DNA from: Armatimonadetes bacterium UBA5419
GTDB lineage: Bacteria > Armatimonadota > UBA10988
Direction of reading: 5' to 3'
DNA length: 8,608 nt
NCBI GenBank assembly: GCA_002409445.1
Contig: DHNJ01000204.1
Location: forward strand, 1 to 8,608
The position numbers and the translations under genes were made by a program. This document shows, in pieces, positions 1-5,884 of this stretch (positions are counted from its first letter, which is position 1; every line of letters starts with the position of its first letter). Under the pieces are notes generated by a model. That model was given only the letters and a program-made list of their open reading frames with translations. It was not told where the DNA came from and did not search any database.

Positions 1-18
1 CACTATCGTTGGTCGCAT
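1..18 (-). CDS. 5' end of a tandem paralogue of the neighbouring lipoprotein (partial)
   Basis: Only the first six codons are in the window; they read M-R-P-T-I-V on the minus strand and run off the left edge. They are identical at the DNA level to the first six codons of the lipoprotein gene ending at 41. The preceding AGGAGG (complement of 24-29) with its 5-nt spacer is identical too. The gap to the upstream gene's stop is 22 bp, so both are probably on one transcript. I infer a second lipoprotein with a near-identical signal peptide, arising by tandem duplication. An assembly artefact at a contig end could also produce this. Nothing can be said about the rest of the protein. Confidence 0.6.
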
Positions 19-34
19 GAGTACCTCCTGTCGA
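1..34 (-). repeat. 34-bp direct repeat, left copy
   Basis: Bases 1-34 are identical to 1121-1154. The unit covers the ribosome-binding site and first codons of each tandem lipoprotein gene. Identity stops at 35 (T here, C at 1155). The left end of the match cannot be seen because the window ends. The offset is 1120 bp, equal to one gene plus a 22-bp spacer. Confidence 0.95.
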
Positions 35-40
35 TCACGG

Positions 41-1138
41 TTAGTACGGCCACTTGAGGACGAGCAACTTGCCCGCCGACGGCGCGCGGTGGGACTCGAT
101 GAACACGACGTTGTCGTCGGTCACCGCGACGGCCCGCCGGAACAGTGCTTGGTGGGTGGGGAAGAGTCGCTGCAGGTACATGGGTATCCCGGACGCCGGC
201 CAGAGCACCGCGTGCTGCCGGCCGGCCTGGTCGGTAATCGAACCGACGACCAACCCCGCCGCGTTGCTGTAGACGGCGCGCGCGGTCTTGGTGTCTGGCT
301 CCCAGCGCAGGTTGTTCGAGAAGCTGTCCGGCTGGCCATAGCGGATGGCGAGCTCCGACGGGCTCTGGCCCGCCATCAGCCTCGTGAAGCCGACGGCGAC
401 CTCCTTCGCGGTCACATGCAGCACGTTCGTTGCGGTGGCCGCCACCGGGCTCTCGAACTCGAACGGGCCTTCGGGCGCGCCGTTGCGCGGCAGGCGCCAG
501 TACCACTGACGGCGTTGCTGTGGGAAGAGCATCCCGTAGGCGAGTCCACTGTCCGTGATGCCATAGGCCCGCCCCTCCTCGCCGCCGGCCACCTCCGGCC
601 GCAGGGGCAAGGGGACCGGCTCCGCATCAAAGCGCGGCCAGTACAGCGGCTTGTCGGGGCTCAGCGCCTCCCAGCCAACCATCTGCCCCCAGCGGTTGAT
701 GCCGGTGATGTAGGCGGTACGTCCCGGGCTGACCTGCTTGACGCGCACCGGCGTCGCGTCCGCGCTGGACCAGTAGAGCAGGCCCGCCCCGTTGTCCAAC
801 GCCCGCCCAACCACCGCGCCATTGATGTTCAGCGCATCGACAGCCAGCTTCTGGCCCTCGGTCAGCGGCTTCAACTCCACCCTCTGCGCGTTGTAGTTGG
901 CGTAGTAGAGCGGCGCGCCAGTCGCGTCGTGGGCGACGAACATGCCGTTCGGCGCCACCGCGCGGAACGACTCGAGGCTGTAGTACGTCTTCGGGAACTT
1001 CAGATCGGCGTTGTCCCCGGGGTCGCCACCACCACCCCCATCACCACCGCCCCCGCCACCACCACTACCGCACGCCGCCAGCCCGGCGGCCAGGGCCAGC
1101 AGGCCCGCGCGGAGTAGAGACACTATCGTTGGTCGCAT
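41..1138 (-). CDS. HAF-repeat-like secreted lipoprotein, 365 aa
   Basis: This is a predicted lipoprotein of unknown function. The first 23 residues are a classic lipoprotein signal (MRPT, a hydrophobic stretch, then lipobox L-A-A-C with the acylated Cys at 23). A glycine-rich linker follows at about 24-42. The remainder is six or seven degenerate repeats of roughly 30-45 residues, beginning near 62, 104, 147, 194, 243, 291 and 339. Each has an N/D-x-x-G-x-V-V-G core followed by an aromatic pair such as LYW, WYW or VLW. The copy near 291 (AGLVVGS, then RQHAVLW) resembles the HAF extracellular repeat, so a beta-propeller-like fold is plausible. I chose the ATG at 1138 because AGGAGG sits 5 nt upstream, the signal peptide begins there, and this same start is duplicated at 18. 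An in-frame ATG at 1222, also with GGAGG upstream, would add 28 Arg/Ala-rich residues that spoil the signal. The gene is divergent from pstS, so Pho co-regulation is possible but unproven. Confidence 0.8.
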   Translation of the reverse strand: MRPTIVSLLRAGLLALAAGLAACGSGGGGGGGDGGGGGDPGDNADLKFPKTYYSLESFRAVAPNGMFVAHDATGAPLYYANYNAQRVELKPLTEGQKLAVDALNINGAVVGRALDNGAGLLYWSSADATPVRVKQVSPGRTAYITGINRWGQMVGWEALSPDKPLYWPRFDAEPVPLPLRPEVAGGEEGRAYGITDSGLAYGMLFPQQRRQWYWRLPRNGAPEGPFEFESPVAATATNVLHVTAKEVAVGFTRLMAGQSPSELAIRYGQPDSFSNNLRWEPDTKTARAVYSNAAGLVVGSITDQAGRQHAVLWPASGIPMYLQRLFPTHQALFRRAVAVTDDNVVFIESHRAPSAGKLLVLKWPY

Positions 1139-1154
1139 GAGTACCTCCTGTCGA
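1121..1154 (-). repeat. 34-bp direct repeat, right copy
   Basis: This is the second copy of the repeat at 1-34. It contains the complement of AGGAGG (1144-1149), a 5-nt spacer and the start codon at 1136-1138. Conservation of exactly the start region supports the start chosen for the lipoprotein and suggests duplication of the gene or conversion between copies. Confidence 0.95.
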
Positions 1155-1395
1155 CGAGCCGCGACACGCCGGGGCGCTGCACCGCGACCAGCCGCGGGCA
1201 GCCGACCGGATGCTGCGGACATCGTCCTCCAGATGGTCCTATCCTAAAGCGCGCGGGCCGCGGGCGCAGGAGGCACAGGAACCGGACTCGCGCACGGGCG
1301 CGCGAAGTGGCTTGAATGGGGTCCGGCCAAGGTTGCGCTAACACATTTCTAACAGAGAGGAGCGAAGCTTAGAGGCGCAGGAAAGGGAGAGACTC
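1139..1395. promoter_or_regulatory. Divergent intergenic region between lipoprotein and pstS
   Basis: This 257-bp gap separates the minus-strand lipoprotein from plus-strand pstS, so it should hold both promoters. On the minus strand a TAGGAT (complement of 1241-1246) resembles a -10 box, but I see no good -35 element 17 bp before it. On the plus side a PHO-box-like repeat lies at 1338-1354, and GGGAG at 1385-1389 is the probable pstS ribosome-binding site, 6 nt before the TTG start. No T-run terminator or convincing small gene was seen. Confidence 0.55.
1338..1354 (+). promoter_or_regulatory. Candidate PHO box upstream of pstS
   Basis: Two perfect CTAACA hexamers start at 1338 and 1349, separated by the 5 nt CATTT, giving an 11-bp period. 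Response regulators of the PhoB/PhoP family bind hexamers repeated every 11 bp, and the Bacillus PhoP consensus is TTAACA-like repeats with about 5-nt spacers. The site lies 41 bp before the pstS start, in an AT-rich island within very GC-rich DNA. A degenerate third unit (CCAAGG at 1327) is possible. The match in sequence, spacing and position is good, but binding is inferred. Confidence 0.6.
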
Positions 1396-2499
1396 TTGAG
1401 TAAGTCAACGAGCCAGCGCGGCTGGCTGAACGGGATCCTGGCGGCCCTGGTGGCCGGTCTGATGTTGGTCGCTTGCGCGCCCCCGCCGCCGGACACGGCC
1501 AGTGCGCCGGCCGCGACCGGTGCGGCGCAGCCGGTTGGCGACCTCACGGGCGAGGTCCGCATCGACGGCTCGTCGACGGTCGGCCCGCTGAGCGCGGCGG
1601 TGGCCGAGGAGTTCCGCGGCGCACAGCCGGGGATCAACGTGTCGGTGGGCATCTCCGGCACGGGTGGCGGGATGAAGAAGTTTGTCGCGGGCGAGATCGA
1701 CATCGTCGACGCCTCGCGGCCGATCAAGGATTCGGAGATCGCCCTGGCCAAGGAGCACGGCATCGAGTTCATCGAGCTGCCGGTCGCCTTCGACGGCCTG
1801 GCGATCGTCGTCTCGACCCAGAACACCTGGGTCGACCAGCTGAGCATCGCCGAGCTCAAGCGCATCTGGGAGCCCAACAGCCAGGTCAAGAACTGGTCCG
1901 ACGTGCGCCCCGGCTTCCCCAACGAGCCGCTCAAGCTCTACGGGCCGGGCACCGACTCGGGCACCTTCGAGTACTTTACCGAGCAGGTCTGTGGCGAGGC
2001 GGGCGCGAGCCGTGTCGACTACACGCCGAGCGAGGACGACAACGCGCTGGTCAAGGGCGTCGAGGGTGACAAGGGCGCGCTGGCCTACTTCGGCCACGCC
2101 TACTACGAGGAGAACGCGGACAAGCTGAAGCTCGTGCCGGTCGTTGGCGACAGCGGCGAGCCCGTCCTGCCGACCAAGGAGACGATCGCCGACGGTAGCT
2201 ACAAGCCGCTCAGCCGCCCGCTGTTCATCTACGTCGCGACCCCCGCGCTGGACCGGCCCGAGGTCGTTGAGTTCGTCAACTACTACGTCCACCAGGTCGG
2301 CGGGGTCGCCGCCCACGCCGGCTACGTCGCCCTGCCCGAGACCGCGCAGGCGCTCGTCGTCGCGCGCTGGGACGCCCGGACCCACGGCAGCGCCTTCAGC
2401 GGCGTGCACGACCAGACGGTCGAGGCCGTCCTGGGCGGCAGCCCGATCGACGCCGCCCCGGCCGAAGCCGCCCCGGCGGCGGACGGCAGCGCCGAGTAA
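1396..2499 (+). CDS. pstS: PstS, phosphate ABC transporter substrate-binding lipoprotein
   Basis: This protein captures inorganic phosphate outside the membrane and delivers it to the PstCA channel. The 367-residue product starts with a lipoprotein signal (basic start, hydrophobic core, lipobox L-V-A-C with Cys27), so it is membrane-anchored. A Pro/Ala/Thr-rich spacer runs from 28 to about 48. PstS hallmarks follow: IDGSSTV at 56-62, SGTGGG at 87-92, DASRPI at 105-110 and GTDSGTF at 185-191; these loops contain the phosphate-coordinating Ser, Thr, Asp and Gly positions. The start is TTG at 1396 with GGGAG 6 nt upstream; the next Met is inside the signal peptide, so TTG is strongly preferred. 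The last about 20 residues (Ala/Pro/Glu-rich) are an unusual low-complexity tail. It is the first gene of the pst operon, 28 bp before pstC, and is probably induced by phosphate starvation through the PHO-box-like site upstream. Confidence 0.95.
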   Translation: MSKSTSQRGWLNGILAALVAGLMLVACAPPPPDTASAPAATGAAQPVGDLTGEVRIDGSSTVGPLSAAVAEEFRGAQPGINVSVGISGTGGGMKKFVAGEIDIVDASRPIKDSEIALAKEHGIEFIELPVAFDGLAIVVSTQNTWVDQLSIAELKRIWEPNSQVKNWSDVRPGFPNEPLKLYGPGTDSGTFEYFTEQVCGEAGASRVDYTPSEDDNALVKGVEGDKGALAYFGHAYYEENADKLKLVPVVGDSGEPVLPTKETIADGSYKPLSRPLFIYVATPALDRPEVVEFVNYYVHQVGGVAAHAGYVALPETAQALVVARWDARTHGSAFSGVHDQTVEAVLGGSPIDAAPAEAAPAADGSAE

Positions 2500-2527
2500 G
2501 CTAGCAGACACGCGGGAAGCTGTCGTA

Positions 2528-3460
2528 GTGAGCGAACTGCACGAGGTGGGCACGATTGGCCCTGGTTTGCGCCGGCGGCGCGGCCGATTCCTAGGCGAAG
2601 AAGGCATTCGCCTAGGCTTGGCCGCCGCCGCCGGCGTGGCCATCGTCATCACCCTCGGCATCGCCATCACGCTGATCAGCGAGGCCCTGCGCTTCTTCGC
2701 CCACGTCGGGCTGGCCGAGTTCCTCTTCGGCCGCAAGTGGGCGCCGACCTTCAAGCCGCCGGCGTTCGGTGTGCTGCCGCTGGTCGCCGGCACGCTGCAC
2801 ATCGTCGTCGGCTCCTGCCTGATCGCCGTGCCGCTGGGTCTCGGCGCCGCGCTGTGGCTCAGCGAGTACGCCAGCGACCGCGGCCGCGCGATCATCAAGC
2901 CGACACTCGAGGTCCTCGCGGGTATCCCCTCGGTCGTCTTCGGCTACTTCGCGATCAACGCGATCACCCCGTTGCTGCGCAAGATCATGCCCGGGGTTGA
3001 TGTCTTCAACTCGCTATCGGCCTCGGTAGTCGTCGGCGTGATGGTCCTGCCGCTGGTCGCCAGCCTCTGCGACGACGCCTTCCGCGCCGTGCCGCGCGCG
3101 CTGCGCGAGGGCGCCTACGCCCTGGGCGCGACCAAGCGCGAGGTCTGCATCCAGGTGCTCATCCCCGCCGCGCTCTCCGGCGTGCTGGCGGCGGTGGTCC
3201 TGGCGGTCTCGCGCGCGGTGGGCGAGACGATGGCCGTGGCCCTGGCCGCGGGCAACCTGGCCCAGCTGACCCTCGACCCGCGCCAGAGCATCCAGACGAT
3301 GACCGGCTTCATCGTCCAGATTAGCGCCGGCGACGTGGCCCACGGCAGCGTCGAGTACCAGACGCTGTTCGCCGTCGGCCTGCTGCTCTTCCTCATCACG
3401 CTGGCGATGAACCTGATCGCCAACTACATCTTCCGCAAGTTCCGCGAGGAGTACGAATGA
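2528..3460 (+). CDS. pstC: PstC, phosphate ABC transporter permease
   Basis: This is one of the two membrane subunits forming the phosphate channel. The 310-residue product has a short basic cytoplasmic N-terminus (RRRR at 15-18) and about six hydrophobic segments, near 29-50, 82-112, 128-150, 163-181, 214-240 and 279-301. The ABC-permease EAA loop that contacts PstB is at about 194-213 (E-G-A-Y-A-L-G-A-T, ending in I-P). The start is GTG at 2528 with GGGAAG 8 nt upstream. The frame is open further 5', but that part overlaps pstS and reads as Arg/Ser/Pro-rich shadow sequence. Codons 15-37 coincide with a very strong hairpin. The gene follows pstS by 28 bp and its stop overlaps the pstA start (ATGA), suggesting translational coupling. 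Confidence 0.94.
   Translation: MSELHEVGTIGPGLRRRRGRFLGEEGIRLGLAAAAGVAIVITLGIAITLISEALRFFAHVGLAEFLFGRKWAPTFKPPAFGVLPLVAGTLHIVVGSCLIAVPLGLGAALWLSEYASDRGRAIIKPTLEVLAGIPSVVFGYFAINAITPLLRKIMPGVDVFNSLSASVVVGVMVLPLVASLCDDAFRAVPRALREGAYALGATKREVCIQVLIPAALSGVLAAVVLAVSRAVGETMAVALAAGNLAQLTLDPRQSIQTMTGFIVQISAGDVAHGSVEYQTLFAVGLLLFLITLAMNLIANYIFRKFREEYE
2570..2636 (+). other. Long imperfect hairpin inside the 5' end of pstC
   Basis: The inner stem is a perfect 10-bp inverted repeat, CCTAGGCGAA (2590-2599) with TTCGCCTAGG (2607-2616), around a 7-nt loop (2600-2606). The outer stem pairs 2570-2585 with 2620-2636 through 16 Watson-Crick pairs and one bulged base (2625). A G-U and an A-U pair (2586-2587 with 2618-2619) continue inward, leaving only a 2x1 internal loop. 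By hand count this gives 27 Watson-Crick pairs in a 67-nt element. It begins 71 nt after the pstS stop and 42 nt after the pstC start codon. No T-run follows, so it is not a standard intrinsic terminator. A role in mRNA stability or attenuation is inference. Confidence 0.8.
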
Positions 3461-4335
3461 ACTCACTCGCCGTCGCCGATGCCCAACTCGCCGCTCGCCA
3501 CCGGGCCGGCCGCCGCTTCGAGGTCCTGCTCTGGCTGATGACCGCGGCGGGCGTGGTGATGCTCGTCCTGCTGCTGATCCAGATCCTGACCCAGGGCGCG
3601 ACCTGGGTCCGCGGCTCGTTCCTCACCGGCGTCGCTAGCATCCGCCCCGAGCGCGCGGGTTTCCTGCCGGCGATCGTCGGCTCGGTCGCCATCATCGCGA
3701 TTACCGGCCTGGTCGCCGTACCGGTCGGCGTCGCCGCGGCCGTCTACCTCGAGGAGTTCGCGCCGCGCAACCGGCTGACCAGCATCATCGAGACCAATGT
3801 CAGCAACCTCGCCGGCGTGCCGGCGATCGTCTACGGTCTGCTGGGCCTGGCGCTGTTCGTCCGCGCGCTGTCGCTCGGCCGCAGCCTGCTCTCGGGCGCG
3901 CTGACGCTAGCCATCCTGGTCCTGCCGACGATCATCATCGCCAGCCGCGAGGCCATCCGCGCCGTGCCCCAGAGCCTGCGCCTGGCCGCCCTGGCCGTCG
4001 GCGCGACGCGCTGGCAGACGACCTGGCACCACGTCCTGCCCGCCGCGCTACCGGGCGTGCTGACCAGCGTCATCCTCGCGCTCTCGCGCGCGCTGGGCGA
4101 GGCGGCGCCGCTGCTGGTCATCGGCGCGGCGTCGTACGTGCCCTTCCTGCCGCGCAAGCTTAGCGATAGCTTCACGGCCATGCCGATCCAGATCTACACC
4201 TGGTCGGCGATGCCTCAAGCCCAGTTCCAGAATGTCGCCGCGGCCGGGATTATTGTCCTGTTGGTGGTGCTCTTGAGCATGAACGCCACCGCGATCATCA
4301 TCCGCCAGCGCGCCGGGAGCAAACTGAAATGGTAA
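3457..4335 (+). CDS. pstA: PstA, phosphate ABC transporter permease
   Basis: This is the second membrane subunit of the phosphate channel and pairs with PstC. The 292-residue product has about six hydrophobic segments, near 22-45, 68-98, 117-138, 145-162, 199-224 and 259-283. The EAA loop is at about 175-197 (L-A-A-L-A-V-G-A-T, ending in L-P). The motif SRALGEAAPLL near 210-220 is typical of PstA and corresponds to SRAVGETMAV in PstC. The ATG at 3457 overlaps the pstC stop by 4 bp and has GAGGAG 5 nt upstream, so the start is secure. The 3' end overlaps the pstB start by 7 bp. Length and motifs are normal for the family. Confidence 0.95.
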   Translation: MNSLAVADAQLAARHRAGRRFEVLLWLMTAAGVVMLVLLLIQILTQGATWVRGSFLTGVASIRPERAGFLPAIVGSVAIIAITGLVAVPVGVAAAVYLEEFAPRNRLTSIIETNVSNLAGVPAIVYGLLGLALFVRALSLGRSLLSGALTLAILVLPTIIIASREAIRAVPQSLRLAALAVGATRWQTTWHHVLPAALPGVLTSVILALSRALGEAAPLLVIGAASYVPFLPRKLSDSFTAMPIQIYTWSAMPQAQFQNVAAAGIIVLLVVLLSMNATAIIIRQRAGSKLKW

Positions 4336-5165
4336 GCCAAAGCCCTAGCCCCAGCCCCACCGCCGCGCCCGTCCGCCCGCAGGCGGCCCCCACGCCCGAC
4401 TCGCCGGCCCTCTCCTGCGAGAACGTCAACTTCTTCTACGGTGAGACCCAGGCGATCCAGAACGTCACGATTGATGTGCCACGCGGCAAGGTGATCGCGT
4501 TCATCGGGCCGTCGGGCTGCGGCAAGAGCACGCTCCTGCGCTGCTTCAACCGGATGAACGACTTCATCCCCGACAGCCGGCTCGAAGGGCGCATCCTCTT
4601 CCACGGCCAAGACCTCTACGCCCGCGAGGTCGACCCCGTGCAGGTCCGCCGGCGCATCGGCATGGTCTTTCAGAAGCCCAACCCCTTCCCCAAATCGATC
4701 TACGACAACATCGCCTGGGGCCCGCTGATCAACGGCCTGGTCCCGCGCAGCGGCCGCCGCGCCTGGCTCGACGCCCTGGTCGAACGGTGCCTGCGCGGGG
4801 CGGCGCTCTGGGACGAGGTTAAGGACCGCCTGGGCGAGAGCGGCCTGGCGCTCTCGGGCGGCCAGCAGCAGCGGCTCTGCATCGCCCGCGCGATGGCCCT
4901 CGAACCCGAGATCATCCTCATGGACGAGCCCTGCTCGGCGCTCGACCCGCGCTCGACCCAGCGCGTCGAGGACCTGATTGACGAACTCCGTGGGCACTAT
5001 ACGATCATCATCGTGACCCACAACATGCAGCAGGCGGCCCGCGTCTCCGACCTGACCGCGTTCTACTACCTCGGCGAGCTGGTCGAGTATGGGCCGACCG
5101 ACGAGCTCTTCCAGCGCCCGCGCGAGCCGCGCACCGAGGCCTATATCACGGGTCGCTTCGGCTAG
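4329..5165 (+). CDS. pstB: PstB, phosphate ABC transporter ATP-binding protein
   Basis: This is the cytoplasmic ATPase that powers phosphate import through PstCA. All ABC motifs are intact in the 278-residue product: Walker A GPSGCGKST (60-68), Q-loop VFQKPNPFP (113-121, with the PNPFP typical of PstB), signature LSGGQ (175-179), Walker B IILMDEP (195-201) followed by CSALDP, and the switch His at 231 (THNMQQA). The first about 27 residues are a Ser/Pro/Ala-rich extension before the usual start of the fold, longer than in typical PstB. The ATG at 4329 lies within the pstA end, with GGGAG 9 nt upstream. No Met lies between residue 1 and the start of the fold, so this start is the best choice. 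phoU follows after 14 bp. Confidence 0.96.
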   Translation: MVSQSPSPSPTAAPVRPQAAPTPDSPALSCENVNFFYGETQAIQNVTIDVPRGKVIAFIGPSGCGKSTLLRCFNRMNDFIPDSRLEGRILFHGQDLYAREVDPVQVRRRIGMVFQKPNPFPKSIYDNIAWGPLINGLVPRSGRRAWLDALVERCLRGAALWDEVKDRLGESGLALSGGQQQRLCIARAMALEPEIILMDEPCSALDPRSTQRVEDLIDELRGHYTIIIVTHNMQQAARVSDLTAFYYLGELVEYGPTDELFQRPREPRTEAYITGRFG

Positions 5166-5179
5166 GAGGCCAGTCGTCC

Positions 5180-5884
5180 ATGCGTCGCCATTTTGAGCGT
5201 GAGATGGAGCTGCTCAAGCGCTCCTTGGTCATCTTGGGTACGGCCGTCGAGGAGGCCGTGCACAAGGCCTTCCTCGCCTTCCGCCGCCGCGATGCCATCC
5301 TCGCCCGCGAGGTCATCGAAGGCGACACCGAGATCGACCGGCTCGAGGTCAACACCGAGGAGGAGTGCCTTAAGGCCCTCGCCCTCCATCAGCCCGTGGC
5401 CAACGACCTGCGCTTCGTCGTCACCGCACTGAAGATCACCGACGAACTCGAGCGCATCGGCGACCTGGCCAGCAACATCGCCTACCGCGCGATTAGCATC
5501 GCCGGCCGCCCGCCGGTCGAGCCCGACTTCTCCTTCGACGAGATGACCAGCCGCACCCTGTGGATGGTCAAGCAGGCGATCAACTGCCTGATCAACGCCG
5601 ACGCCGACCTGGCCCGTGCGGTCTGGATGGCCGACGACGAGGTCGATCTGCTGCACAACCGCGCCCAGGAAGTCATCAAGGACGAGATCCGCGCCCAGCC
5701 CGAGCACCTCGACTCGCTGGTCGATTGGCTCGTTGTCGAGCGGTTCACCGAGCGCACCGCGGACCAGGCGAAGAGTATCGCCAAGGACGTGCTGTACATG
5801 GTCGAAGGCGAGATCGTCCGCCATCGCAGCGCCGAGGTCCGCGCCTGGTTCGAGTTGCGCCAAGGCGAGAACGGCACGGACTAA
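5180..5884 (+). CDS. phoU: PhoU, phosphate signalling regulator
   Basis: PhoU is a cytoplasmic helical-bundle protein that links the Pst transporter to the PhoR-type sensor kinase and restrains the Pho response when phosphate is sufficient. The 234-residue product has the two expected PhoU repeats. The first contains the metal-binding helix ELERIGDLASNIA (89-101). The second contains the degenerate counterpart ERFTERTADQAKSIAKD (187-203). The N-terminus (MRRHFEREMELLKRSL) is family-typical, so ATG 5180 is a good start. AGGAGG at 5164-5169 overlaps the pstB stop codon, with a 10-nt spacer. The gene closes the pst operon. Its TAA shares two bases with the stop of the convergent radical SAM gene. 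No pho two-component genes are in the window. Confidence 0.94.
   Translation: MRRHFEREMELLKRSLVILGTAVEEAVHKAFLAFRRRDAILAREVIEGDTEIDRLEVNTEEECLKALALHQPVANDLRFVVTALKITDELERIGDLASNIAYRAISIAGRPPVEPDFSFDEMTSRTLWMVKQAINCLINADADLARAVWMADDEVDLLHNRAQEVIKDEIRAQPEHLDSLVDWLVVERFTERTADQAKSIAKDVLYMVEGEIVRHRSAEVRAWFELRQGENGTD

Noticed and set aside
1018..1070. CCACCACC-type simple repeat considered as a phase-variable tract
   Set aside because: It encodes the Gly/Asp tether in frame with mixed glycine codons. No pure mononucleotide or tetranucleotide run long enough to suggest slippage was seen.
17..1117. 366-codon plus-strand open frame opposite the lipoprotein
   Set aside because: The minus strand has a proper signal peptide, ribosome-binding site and repeats; the plus frame shows none and is Arg/Val-rich.
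1312..1342. Sigma-70 promoter for pstS (TTGAAT with a weak GCTAAC -10)
   Set aside because: The -10 matches poorly and the spacer is 19 bp. Pho-type promoters usually lack a good -35, so no firm promoter call was made.
2467..2480. Small GCCGCC/GGCGGC inverted repeat near the end of pstS
   Set aside because: A six-base arm made of GCC repeats with a 2-nt gap is expected by chance in this composition, and no T-run follows.
2144..2527. N-terminal extension of pstC
   Set aside because: It lies almost wholly within pstS in a different frame, and the peptide is Arg/Ser/Pro-rich. The GTG at 2528 gives a family-length protein.
1405..2898. 497-codon open frame on the minus strand across pstS and pstC
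   Set aside because: It is antisense to clear pstS and pstC coding sequence, its product is Arg/Ala/Asp-rich without motifs, and it is a by-product of high GC codon bias.
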